From: Tolypeutes matacus | Taxonomy: Eukaryota > Chordata > Mammalia > Cingulata > Chlamyphoridae | DNA length: 64,000 nt | Direction: 5' to 3' | Assembly (NCBI GenBank): GCA_026826555.1 | Contig: JAKSZT010020895.1 | Location: forward strand, 510,053-574,052 | Shown here: in pieces, positions 37,208 to 47,800 of the stretch | How the letters are laid out: every line of letters starts with the position of its first letter | How positions within the stretch are numbered: position 1 is the first letter of the stretch | Notes under the pieces: model-generated | The model's database searches: none | What the model was told of the DNA's origin: nothing | What the model saw: only the letters and a program-made list of their open reading frames with translations | Program-made: the position numbers and the translations under genes

Positions 37208-37785
37208 AGAGGTATAGCAGGGGGACTGATGTGGCTCAGGTAATTGGGCATCCATCTTCATTATGGAGGGACCTGGGTTGATCCCTGGGAATTCCCGGTA
37301 AAAAGAAATAAAGAAAAATAAAGAATGTGCAAGGGCCACCAGGCCCTGTGCGCAGGTGCTCCGCCCAGCATGGTGCACAGGTGAGCCACCAGGACCCGGG
37401 TGAACCACCAGGCCCTGTGAGCAGGTGAGCTGCCAGGCCCTGGGTGAGCCACCAGACCCTGTGCGTAGGTGAGCCGTCAGGCCCCACAGCAAGAAGATGA
37501 CATAACAGGAGAGTGACACAAGGGAAAGCCAAGACGAAATGCACTGAAAAACCAGGAACTCAGGTGGCATAGGTGGTAGGACACCTCTCTCACACATCAG
37601 AGCTTCCAAGGATCGTATCCCAGTGAAGACAGGAGGAGAAGGATGAGAAGAGAGGGCAGGAAACAGACAGAGAGTTGCCTAGCAAATGGAGACAGAAACA
37701 GCAAAAATGGTGGGGGATGGGGGTAAAAATAGATAAAAATAAATAAGTAAATAAGTAAATAAATACATCCTTAAAAAATGTAAAG
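37208..37785 (+). mobile_element. Dimeric tRNA-derived SINE with internal expansion
   Basis: First tRNA-like head GGGGACTGATGTGGCTCAGG with box B-like GGGTTGATCCC. The second unit is at about 37553-37625 (GGAACTCAGGTGGCATAGG). The tail is (AAAT/AAGT)n. Between the units lies a GC-rich tandem array at 37325-37490 not seen in the other SINEs here. Confidence 0.75.
37325..37490 (+). repeat. GC-rich minisatellite inside a SINE
   Basis: Imperfect units of about 30-35 bases built on CCACCAGGCCCTGTG(C/A)GCAGGTGAG, occurring around 37336, 37387, 37410, 37447 and 37470. It is much richer in G and C than its surroundings. It yields spurious proline-rich reading frames on the minus strand. Confidence 0.8.
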
Positions 37786-38018
37786 GGGAGGAAGATACGG
37801 ACTATAGGTAGTAGTAATACTTTGACGATGCTCTTTCATGATTTTTTAACAAATGCTTCACAACAATGCAAGGTGTTTGTGGTGGGGTGATGTGTGGGAG
37901 CCCTGTATGATGTTATGCATGTTTGTTTTGTAAGTTCACAATGTTTACTGAATACTTATAGCTTATTTATGTTCACGTATGAATGATATAATTCAATAAA
38001 TTGTTTTTACAAAAAAAA
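37786..38018 (+). mobile_element. 5'-truncated L1 3' end
   Basis: ATAGGTAGTAGTAATACTTTG, TTTTGTAAGTTCACAATG and CGTATGAATGATATAATTCA match the 3' UTR of the L1 ending at 12790. It ends in an A-run just before the duplicated target site. Confidence 0.85.
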
Positions 38019-38772
38019 AGATCTTGTGATAGGTGATAGTTTCTTATACCTAGACCCAAAGCACAAGCAACAACAGAAAAATAAGATAAATGGGACCTCC
38101 TTAAAGTAAACAACTTTTGCATGTCAAAGGACTTTGTCAAAATGGTTAAAAGGCAGCCAACTCAATGGGAGAAAATATTTGGCAATCACATATCCAATAA
38201 GGATTTAATATGCACGATATATAAAGAGATCAGTACTAAAAACACAAAACTACCCAATTAATAAATGGGCCAAAGATTTGAAAAGACAATTGTCCAAAGA
38301 AGAAATACAAATGGGAAAGAAATACATGAAAAAAAATTCAATATCACTAGTGATTAGGGAAATGCAAATAAAAACTACAATGAAATATCATTTTATACCT
38401 ATTAGACTGGCCACTATTAAAAAGTGGGAAAACTATAAATGGTGGAGAGGAAGTGCAGAGATCAGAATGCTTATTCATTGTTGGTGGAAATGTAGAATTG
38501 TACAGCCACCATGGAGAACTGTTTGGCAGTTCCTAAGGATTTTGAATATAGACCTGCGATGTGACCCAGAAATACCACTTTTTAGTATATACCCAGAATA
38601 ACTGAGAACAGTGTCACAAATAGACATCTGCACACCGATGTTCAAAGAGGCATTTTACATGACAGCTAAAGGTAGGAAACAACCCAGATGTCCTTCAGCC
38701 GATGAATGGATAAACAAATTGTGGTGTATACACACAATGGAATATTATGCTTTGGTAAAATTTTATTATAGG

Positions 38773-38885
38773 GAGCAGATGTAGCTCAGTGTTTGAGCAC
38801 ATGCTTCCCATGTATGAGATCCCGAGTTCAATTCCAGGTACCTCCTAAGAAAAACTAAATAAAAAAAAAAAAAAAAAAAAAAACT
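38773..38885 (+). mobile_element. Monomeric tRNA-derived SINE
   Basis: GGGAGCAGATGTAGCTCAGTG head with box A (TAGCTCAGTGTTTGAG), box B GAGTTCAATTCC, the TACCTCCTAAG junction and a poly(A) of more than 20. It sits at the broken end of the preceding L1. Confidence 0.88.
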
Positions 38886-39197
38886 AATTTCTTATATATA
38901 CTCCAAAAAGAGAATTTTGTCTAAGTGTAGCAAATGTTGACTATTCTATGTGAAAAATTAGCATGCTTATAAATCCTTGAAAATACAACTTCTATCTAGA
39001 AGATATGGAAGCATTGGAAACATGGGCCATGTACTGATCAATTAAAGAGGTTGTTAAGTAGTACCAAAATTATATTTTATTACAAGTATCATTGGAACAG
39101 TTTTCTTTTGGCATTTAAAACACACATCCAGGCATACAAACCTTATATCTCTCAAAAACTAGAGTTTGGAAATCTTTACTAGTTTTCTCAGGGAATA
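38886..39197. other. Sequence between SINE and ERV, no feature
   Basis: No repeat family or coding signature recognised. Confidence 0.4.
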
Positions 39198-39900
39198 TGT
39201 AGTACTGGAAAAACCCAGTATAGCTTAAATACTAAGGCATTGTACTGAACCTTTGTAACTGAGGGTTAAAAATTAATACATAATTATCATTACTAAATCA
39301 TTACAAGGAGGTCTTTTTACATCAGTAAATTATAAAATAGCCAAAGGTTGATATCTGAAATAAAGTAACTGAATAGACTGACTTCACCCTTGAATGTGAC
39401 CATTTCCAACTAAAACCCTGTCATGGCAATGATTTTTTCAGGCTGATCATACCTTTGAATATGAATATTTCTATTGAAAGTGTGACCACACCAGCTTCTG
39501 TGTTTGATTTCCGTATAAAATCCCTTGATGCTGACCTTTGTTTTCAGTATCCATTCTCGCAGATGACTTGATTTCTGATGATTTTAACTTTGTGACACAC
39601 TCAGGTTTGTTACTCACCCATCCTCTTATGCCTCTTAATGTTTATTAATGACAGAACCCGTGCAAACTTCACCCTAATTATTCATTAGCATCCTGAGTTT
39701 GTAAAATATTAGAATTTCTAATATTAATATTAGATGGGAAAGGCTGCTTTGAGAATATGCATCTCCAATCTCCTGTGGGTGAATTGACCCTCTTTTTCTT
39801 CCTAACCTATTTATGTGTGTCTGTCTATTCTGCTGTGCTGAGCGAATGAACCCAGTCGAGGAAGACTCCACTCCTCTTCAGTTTGGCACCCAAACTGGCA
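39198..39900 (+). mobile_element. 5' LTR of a class I ERV
   Basis: TG...CA ends: begins TGTAGTACTGGAAAAACCC and ends ACCCAAACTGGCA. About 703 bp, against 699 bp for the related LTR at 49464-50162. The two align along their length: CTTAAATACTAAGGCATTG, AAATAGCCAAAGGTTGATAT, TTCACCCTTGAATGTGAC, and CTTAATGTTTATTAATGA. The R/U5 region with GTGTGTCTGTCTATTCTGC precedes the gag remnant. Confidence 0.82.
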
Positions 39901-42060
39901 TCCTAGTGAGAAAAACACTGCTCAGTGGACTCCTGGACACCCAGATAAGAATTCATGAACCCTGACTCTGCAACCCCTGGATGGTTTTACTTCAAGAGTC
40001 TGATGGGAATCTCTTGCCTCAGGCATCCAAGATCCCTGAAGGTAGCAGGCTATGTAGGAAAACAGGTTCACTTCAGTGTGTTGTGTGTGTGTGTGTTTGT
40101 TATTCTTGGTATCCTCGGAATTACATTAGCTCCTGCCAAAGCTGTAAGTATTATTTGCCATGCTTGTTTTTTTTGTGTGGTTTGTTTTTGGAATAGGAAA
40201 GGGAGCAGGTCTTGGCATAAGGAAGTGTCGCTGAGCTTGGTGGCCTAGGTCTTGGTTTCTGAACTGGTTTAACTAAAATGGGAAATAATCAGAGTTTGGA
40301 AGTGAAGTGAAAAATCAACTCACTGGGTTGCATCTTTAAACATTAGGAACAGTTTCAGTATGGACCTATTATTAAGAGAGAATGTTCTTCCTTTGTAAGG
40401 AAGTCTGGCCTCAATATGCTTTCGAAGGTTAGCAGAAATGGCCAGCAAAGGACCATCTTTAGAGTATCATACTGTTCTAAACTTAGACTGATTTACTAGA
40501 AGCTTAAATAAACTGGATGAAATTCCTTACATCCAATGCTTTATGGCATTAGCCCAAACTGAGAAACTTCAGAGAGAATGTTTGGACATGATGCATCATC
40601 AGTTGGTCAGGCCCCAGGTCTTGGCACAATAAAATTGTGCTGGCTATGGAATTAGTTAATCAACCATCTATACAAAAGCTGGAGTTAAATAATTGTAAAG
40701 GCAATGAGAACAGAAACCAGAAAAATCCCTCCCAGACTCTAACTTGACAGATGAGCACTTTAGAAACTATTATTGTCTCAAGTACCTTGTGAATTGAGAA
40801 TGCCACTGTTCCTACTCCTTCCCTACATCCATATCAAGGGGATGAAAATAGATCTAAACTGCCTTTAGATTCCTCAGAAATGGCTGCCCCACCCCACACT
40901 TGGAAAAGCCAGAGCCAATTCCCTCTCCAGCAAGTACTGGTAGGAATAGATGAGCAAGGATAACCTAGGGGCTATTTTTATGTACATACTCCATTGCCAA
41001 CATTGATCTTTGTAGTTGGAAATATCAAACCCCTGGTTACAAAGAGGACTCCAGAAAGATGGAGAATCTTTGTGAGTCTATATTTGAAACTCATAATCCA
41101 AATTAGGCAGATATTCCATCTCTACTGAATATTCTTTTACCCTTAGAAGAAAATTGAATTATACCAGAAAAAAAAATTAAGATCATGTTGATTTTCTGGT
41201 CAATAGCAACCCTAAAAATCCCATTAATGTCTCTGGATATCAATCAGTTCCAATAACTGATTCCAACTAGAACTCAAATGAACAGGGGGACCTAATAAAA
41301 CTGGATAATTACACAGCATGTATAATTGATGGGCTTAGAAATGAGGTCCCCAAGCAAAACAATTTAAGCAAAATTCAAGAAACTGTGGAAAAGCCGAAAA
41401 AATTCCATCTATATTCCTTGAGAGAATCCTTGAGGCATATCTTCAGTTCATTGACTTAGACCCAGAAGATATTGTTAAGTGGCAAGATGCTAAGCAATGT
41501 TTTATTTGTCATTGTTTGCCAATTGAGAAAAGTTAGAAGGTCAGCTAGGACTGCCAATTTCAGCCTTGGATAAAGATTGTTTTCAAGGTGTTATATAATT
41601 TCAAAGTGGCCAAAGGAAAACAGAAAAACATACGTTCACATATAAACATAAATTAAATGCTAATCTTTCAGGAGCAGGCCTGAGCAAATTTCTCCAGCAA
41701 CAGAGGGAACCAAGGAGAGGTAAGACCTGCAGGGCCCCTAGAAAGCCTCTACACCCCCAGCAATGTGCTTACTGCAAGGAGGATGGGCATTGGAAATGAG
41801 AATGTCCCAGTCTTGTAAGGAAAGGAGCACCAAAGACCTCTAACCCTGCAGCCCAATACCCACAATTTTCAGGGAACAAAGATAGCAATCTAGAGTGATG
41901 GGACCCGGAGGCACTTTCCACCAGTCTTGAAATGATCCCAATCACCCACAAAGAACCTCAGTTCTTTTTCTAAGACAGTAAGCAATTAGTAAGTTTTCTG
42001 GTGGATATTGGAACTTTTTCTGTTTCGAGTCAAGTTTACTCCTAAACTTCGAGTCTGTCT
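39901..42060 (+). pseudogene. ERV gag-pro remnant, gammaretrovirus-like
   Basis: The internal region of an old endogenous retrovirus. The matrix/leader part (39901-40800) is barely readable. Around 40970-41160 there is a capsid N-terminal pattern, and around 41400-41530 a major homology region-like stretch with a DPED motif, both with frame breaks. At about 41761-41815 a nucleocapsid zinc knuckle of the CX2CX4HX4C type is visible but has a stop codon within it. At about 41995-42025 the protease LVDTG-type motif is present, with threonine replaced by isoleucine. No pol or env and no matching 3' LTR was seen. Clearly inactive. Confidence 0.75.
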
Positions 42061-42115
42061 GTTGGATATACTCCTGAACCTTAAATCTGCCTGTTAAGTG
42101 TACTCCTGAAAAGTC
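42028..42115 (+). repeat. Short tandem repeat after pro remnant
   Basis: About 32-base units: TTTACTCCTAAACTTCGAGT, TATACTCCTGAACCTTAAAT and TGTACTCCTGAAAAG, joined by CTGTCTGTTGGA or CTGCCTGTTAAG. About 2.5 copies. Confidence 0.75.
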
Positions 42116-42489
42116 ATCCAGAATATATGTGTATAGTGTCAGTTTGTTAAATGATGTATGTTACTTAGGTATAGTAAATATTCTGTCTGTCTAAATGGCT
42201 AAATTAGTGTTTAACTATATTTATTCTGCTCACATATTTCTACTGGGTTGCTGGTTACTGACAAAAGTGTTTCCAAGAATGAGCTTGCATATTATAGGCA
42301 ATGCTGATCCCAGAGGAGATTGTAAAGGCAGTAAAAACCAGACATGTGGAAAGATGGAAAGCCTGGTGTATATGTTTGATATTATTTATATTTTCAAAAA
42401 AAAATATTGATTATATTTGTAAACTGGTCTTTCATCTGGGCGTGATACCCTTTGATTGTATTAAATTCAAAGGTTGTATATTTACTTGA

Positions 42490-42955
42490 TTAAATGAATT
42501 AGGGCTTTGATTCGACCACATCAGTAGGCCGTGACTCAGGATGAATCCCTGCCCTCTTGGTGGGCTGATAGAAATGGGCACTCACTCAGGAAGATACACA
42601 GAAGAAGATATGGAGGAGGAGAGAACTTGGTCATTTCAGTCCTGTCATGTGACAGAAAGGAGAAGACACAAACAGTTAAAGCCCTGGGAAGAGAAACGAA
42701 CCTCATGCCAACCTACAGCTGAGATTGGAAGATGCTGGGCCCACATAGCCTTGAGAGGAAGAAGGAAAGAGAGACCAGGTAGAGGTCACCTGCCATCTTG
42801 CTTAAACTGTGGCAAAAAACTTTGGTGAGGAAGTAATCTTGAGATGGACTCTGCAGGGCCTGGTAACTGTAGACTTCTACTCAAATAAATACCTTTTATA
42901 AAGGCCAAAAGATTTTTGGTACTTCACATCAGCACCCATTTGGCTGACTAATACA
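42490..42955 (+). mobile_element. LTR-like element with poly(A) signal
   Basis: Sequence from TGAATTAGGGCTTTGATTCG through GAAAGGAGAAGACACAAACAG to CAAATAAATACCTTTTATAA and GGCTGACTAATACACC. The AATAAA near the end and the R/U5-like finish suggest a MaLR or ERVL-type LTR. Reading frames here (42531-42828) are incidental. Left edge uncertain. Confidence 0.5.
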
Positions 42956-42959
42956 CCTG

Positions 42960-43510
42960 GAGATAGCTATACCAAAGGAGTGAGAATTATGAGTTTCTGT
43001 TGGTGTGTCTAACACTATTTGTGTCTCTCTGTTTGTTCAGTGTATATTTCCATATCTCCAGATGGTAATATCAAATTAATAATTGAAAATTCTTAGGAAA
43101 TCTATTCAAATTGCTAAACATTAAGTAAGTGCTTATATATGTAAATTAATGCTCCTGGAGTCCAAATTAGGAAAGCCAAACAGGATGAAAATGATCATAT
43201 AAACTCTTACTAAAGAAACTATTTCAAAGAAAAAAAAAATCATAAAATGATTGTCCTAAATTCCTCTACAATCTTTGTAAAACCTATACTACCCCTAGGA
43301 TATTCTACTATCTTTGACTGAATTCAAGATGCTTCTTAAAACTGGTAGAGGGAAACTATGGGGGAAGGGCTGGGTGATGGGGTGAGCTGTGAGTTTAGCT
43401 TATGATACTGTCTACTAGGCCTGGAAACTAAAAATGAGATGGACAGTGGGGATATTACAGAATAAACCATGTTTTTCATTGTTTGTCCTGTAATTCCCCA
43501 ATTAAATTTT
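42960..43510. other. No gene recognised
   Basis: Plain AT-rich sequence between an LTR-like element and a SINE. Confidence 0.4.
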
Positions 43511-43619
43511 TTTTTTAAAGATTTTATTTATTTATCCATTTATCCCCCCCTTGTTGCTTGTGCTCACTGGGTCAGCTAACCATGCCATGCAGGCGGGCTT
43601 GCCTTCACCAGGAGGCCCC
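43511..43619 (-). mobile_element. 5'-truncated SINE with target-site duplication
   Basis: Antisense tail AAGATTTTATTTATTTATCC, then GGTCAGCTAACCATGCC and GCCTTCACCAGGAGGCCCC. The tRNA-like head is missing. Flanked by CCCAATTAAATTTT at 43497-43510 and 43620-43633. Confidence 0.92.
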
Positions 43620-43999
43620 CCCAATTAAATTTTAACAGCCTTAAAAGTAATGGATAACCCATTAGCCAAATTTTAATAAGTAAAGAAGAAGTCCTAGAAA
43701 TCTATGAAAAGACTTTTCTAAATTATGATTAAAACAAATGAAACAATTATAATATATTCTCCAAAGCCTGATAGTCAGTATGCTTTTGAGGTTCTCTATA
43801 CTTTTAAGGTATTATGAAAATAGAAACTTTAGCCTCCTATGCAAGAAAAGAAAAAAGGAAACCATTTCTTATGTAAACTATACTTTGATTTTATTCTACT
43901 TGGGTGTAATCTCCCTTGGTTTATATGAATCCTAATAAGTTAACATTAAGTTTATCATATCCTTAAGATGATGAAAATTTTAAGGTTTAACTAATGAAA

Positions 44000-46456
44000 T
44001 TATTATTTTTACAAACATCTTTAAAAAACAACAGCAACAACAACAAAATCAGTAGTTGTTAGTAGTAAAGTTTCCTCAGGTGGTGAGAGAATAAAGGCAA
44101 TGAGTAGAGTAGTAGATGTAGCCAAATAGCAGACATTTGGAAGATTGATTACCCTGGCTTCAATGGTTTTGAGGCCCAAATTCATCCCTTCAAGTATCAT
44201 AATTTAATTTTGCAATTGTACCTTGAATATTGAGAGCCAGTAGATTTTCTTTTTGCCTATATGATTTCTAACTGATTTTCTATCATTTGTCACCAAGAGT
44301 CCTAACTCACACAAAGCCCATCAGAAGAGGAGTGGTTCAGTCATTATTCTTAAGCCAGTTTGGCAATCCTGGTACCAAAAGGATGAGCTGCCATGGAAGC
44401 ACATTTATCATGCATTTTTAAAAGTATTAAAAACACGTATGTAAAGGTGATGCCCACTCTCCTTCTTATTGAGAGGGGGGCTTAGAGTCCATGAGGCAGC
44501 TATGGACTAAAGTACACTTATTATTATTTTAGTAATAGAAGAACTTGTAACATTGAAATAAAGGCAAAGATTATCAGAGGTTCTGAGGGAAAGGGAAGGA
44601 AGAATAAGGGTAACATGGGGCCTTCTGGGGACATTGGTACTGTTCTGCATAACATTGCAATGACGGATACAAGCCATTATACATTTTGTCAAAAGCTATA
44701 AATTTGTGCCGTGCAAATGTAAACCATAAGGTAAACCACAGACCATCGTTAGTTGCAATACTTTAATATGTGTTCATCAATTATAACAAATGTACCACAC
44801 TAATGAGAGATGTTAATGGAGAAAAGTTGGGGAGGGGGAGAGTGTGAGGTTATGGGAATCCCCTATATTTTTTATGTAACATTTATGTAATCCAAAGCTC
44901 CTTTAAAAATAAAATAAATAATAAAATTGTTTTGTCTAAAGAAAATGACTGGTTATTCACAGAACAAATGAGAGATGTAAAACAAGACTTAAATGGATGA
45001 CATGAAAAGAAGTAAGTTTGTGAAAGCTTGTTTAAGAGAGTATGTTTTGTCTTAAGATTCGATGGCTGGTTTGCATTAAATCAGGGTGGAAATATGTAGG
45101 ACCAGACTTGAATGGATATAGAAAGTAGTGGAAGGTTTGTGGAAGTACATTTCACTAGCAGCTGACTGTAATTCAATAAGCTTATTTAAAGGTGAAATTT
45201 CTCTTTAGGTAAAGTCTATGGTTATAAATGTTTACAAGAGGTTATAGGAAATTATAAGTGGTAATTCATTTTCTAAACAGAGATTTCAATGTAAATGGTA
45301 AATTCTGGGTAATCATTATCAAGTAGCAATCTAGGAGCTCATATTAAAAAACAAAGAGTAACTTTATAGCAGAAAAGCCATCAGATGCCACCTTAAACTA
45401 TGATGATCTATGCCAACTAGGTAAGTTGGTCTTACTATATCTTTAATGGTTTTAAAATAAGAAATTTTAGAATATAATCTTTTCCAAACTATCTTACAAA
45501 TATAATTGTCATATGATAAATAGAGGCCTGTTTAAATATAATCATACCTGACCACTTTTAATATTCTAATAACACTTTAAAGTATATCTTTAATTCCAAA
45601 CATTTAATAAAATTTTGTTCTTTCACCTTATAAAAAGTGAGATCCTAAAATATATACTTTTATGAAAATTAATGTTATCTATATATATATATATTTTAAT
45701 TCACAATGGAAATATATATTCCAAAATTGGAGACTCATAATATTTGTGTAAACTGTGAAAAGTTTAAATGGAATGTTATTTTGAGAATGTTTTAAAAAAT
45801 TTTAGTCATATTTTATACACATTGGAATTTTTATCAAGATGTTAAACTTCTGATTTTGGGGGAAAAAATAGTTTGCCATAAAATACTGTGGATAATCACC
45901 ATATTTATTTCTTAAAGCTATTATGAATGTATAGACATATTTATTGCTAAAGGAAATATTATTTATAAAATGATATCAAATCCAGTATTAATTGCTTATT
46001 TCAGACACTTAATTCTTGCAAAGATCCATGTTTTATTTACCACTCTGAAGTTTTAAAGAATCACCCTTATTGTTGAAAGTAATATATTCTTATGGTGGGG
46101 GTGGGAATATTAATGTTCCAATAAGCATGTAATCATATTAAGGTGGTCACAATGATAATAGAAAAATAACCTTGATTCCATTGAAAATCTTAAATTTTCA
46201 TAAGTTTACTAGAAAAATAGTTTTCTTCCTGTACTGACGAAATTTTCTTGTAGTAAACAATATCTAAAAGAGAAAACATGAAGGAGAAATTAAATATACA
46301 ATTTACTTATATATTTGGGGATTGTACAAAATTCAAACTTTAAAGACTTTTAAAGTTCTTACTATCTATTCTATCCTAATATTGATCTGCAAGGTATTAT
46401 TGCTTGTTATAGTTTTAGTTATTCCTGGAAATATGTGATGTTATGAAAACAATCAA
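44000..46456 (+). repeat. Segmental duplication copy A', left arm
   Basis: Partner of 1-2736 in the same order and orientation. Contains the L1-type 3' UTR at 44450-44925 and lacks the SINE found at 907-1165. Both arms lose similarity at the same word (CAATCAAAATCTCTTA). Homology may extend further left than position 44000, since copy A is cut by the window edge. Confidence 0.85.
44450..44925 (+). mobile_element. L1-type 3' UTR fragment (duplicate)
   Basis: Counterpart of 430-905. Ends in AAAATAAAATAAATAATAAA and continues without the SINE. Confidence 0.6.
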
Positions 46457-46679
46457 AATCTCTTATCGGTCACATTGTTTTGCTCTGGTGCTGTTCCAAA
46501 AGACCTTGCAGTCACTCCATCTTCAGAAAATGAACTTCAAAAGAAAAAGCAAGGCAAGACTATAAGTTATGTCTTTCCTGTTGATTAGCATAATCTTGGT
46601 AAAAATGTAAAAGTAAAGTGAAGCAAAACTCTTACTATGGTCTGTAGTTAATCATCTCCAGAAAGAGCTTTATGTTTTA

Positions 46680-47560
46680 AAACAAGTCAATTTTATTGAT
46701 ACATATTTAAAAAGCACACAATTCATCCGAAGGGTACAGTCAATGGTATTTGGTATTATCACATAGTGTGTGTTCATCACTTCAATCATTATTAGGGCAT
46801 TTTCATTTTTTCAATAATAATAATAATAAACAAACAAACAAAAAATTCCTCACCTTTCAATTTCTCTGTTTCCCCTGCTGTACATAGCTGCTATTTCTGG
46901 CTATTCCTGCACAATTATTTATTGAAGTATAAGGTTTAAGAAACTACTCCCTATCACAAGATCTTGAAGATGTTTTCCTACATTTTCTTCTATGAGTTTT
47001 AACGTTATTCTTTTTATATTTAAGTCCTTGGTCCATTTTGAATTAATTTTTGTATAGGATGTGACATAGGGGTCTTCTTTCTTTCTTTTGGATATGGCTA
47101 TCCAGTTCTCCCAACACCATTTGTTGACTAGACTCTTCTGGCTGAGCTAGATGGGCTTAATAGCCTTGTCAAAAATTTCTTGACTGCAGATGTGAGGACT
47201 ATTTCTGATTTCTCAATTCAGTTCCATTGGTCAATCTTTCTCTCCTCATGCCGGTACTATGCTGTTTTATCACTGTAGCTCAATAATATGATTTAAAGGT
47301 AGGAAGATAGAATCTTCCAGCTTCGTTCTTCTTTTTTCTGACATTTTTGGCTAGTCAGAGCCCCTTGCTCTTCTAAATAAATTTGATTTATTTGCTTTCT
47401 GCAAAGAATGCTGTTGGAAATTTTATTGGGATTTTGTTGAGTCTGTAAATCGTTTTTGGTAGAATTGACATTTTATATTTAGGGCCTTGACTGTAAACTG
47501 TTGCAGCAGTCATATTTATTCCTGAGCTCTGCTCTCTAATTACTATTTCTAAGTCCTAAG
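46680..47560 (-). mobile_element. LINE-1 fragment, antisense, internally deleted
   Basis: 46690-46850 is an antisense L1 3' UTR (TACAGTCAATGGTATTTGG). At about 46924 it jumps to antisense ORF2 (GTATAAGGTTTAAGAAACTA), and 47030-47500 holds further ORF2 sequence with TCCATTTTGAATTAATTTTTG and CAACACCATTTGTTGA. Degenerate, with no long frame. It shares the GATCTTGAAGATGTTT region with 4060-4075 in copy A. Confidence 0.8.
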
Positions 47561-47569
47561 ATGGTCACT

Positions 47570-47800
47570 TTTTTTCCCGATGATCTACCAGGGCCAGGGA
47601 TTGAAACGGGAACCTCGTATGTGGGAAACTGGCATCAGCTGAGCCACATTGGCTCCCCTGAACTGTTTTTTCTTTTTTTTTTTTTCCTTTGTTTGCTTGT
47701 TGTTTATTGTTTTTATTTTTAGAAGGCACTGTGAACCAAACCTGGGACCTCCCATGTGGGAAGCTGGCATTTAGCTGCTTGAACCACATCTGCTACGAAG
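47570..47800 (-). mobile_element. Dimeric tRNA-derived SINE, antisense
   Basis: Two tRNA-like units: antisense box B GGATTGAAACGGGAACCTCG (about 47598) and GAACCAAACCTGGGACCTCC (about 47732). They are separated by a T-rich linker and end CCACATTGGCTCCCC and CCACATCTGC. This lies in the part of copy A' that is absent from copy A. Confidence 0.8.

Larger units (their letters stand above)
37011..38020 (+). mobile_element. Composite retro-insertion with target-site duplication
   Basis: Flanked by AAGATCTTGTG (about 36999-37009 and 38019-38029), at which the host ORF2 phrase is interrupted and resumes. It contains three parts: 37011-37207 of unrecognised sequence, a dimeric SINE (37208-37785) and an L1 3' end (37786-38018) with poly(A). 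It probably formed by SINE capture or read-through onto an L1 RNA, or by an older nested SINE. See the separate entries for the parts. Confidence 0.75.
36560..38772 (+). mobile_element. LINE-1 with 5' UTR joined to 3' ORF2
   Basis: 36560-36695 matches the first roughly 120 bases of the L1 5' UTR at 29330-29440 (GGAGAAAGAGTCAAAGCCTG, AGGACCTGCTTTGGAGTCAGC). At 36692-36696 (ACAG) it passes directly into late ORF2 (CATGATATTGGCATGAAGGC). ORF2 continues to 37010, is broken by a 1-kb insertion, resumes at 38021 and reaches [17 protein letters not shown] (about 38508-38560). It ends near 38770 at the ORF2 C-terminus, without a 3' UTR. Confidence 0.82.

Noticed and set aside
37205..37609. Proline/glycine-rich 134-codon minus-strand frame
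   Set aside because: Produced by the minisatellite within a SINE.
42541..42828. 95-codon plus-strand frame
   Set aside because: It lies in an LTR-like element with a poly(A) signal. There are no retroviral or host motifs.
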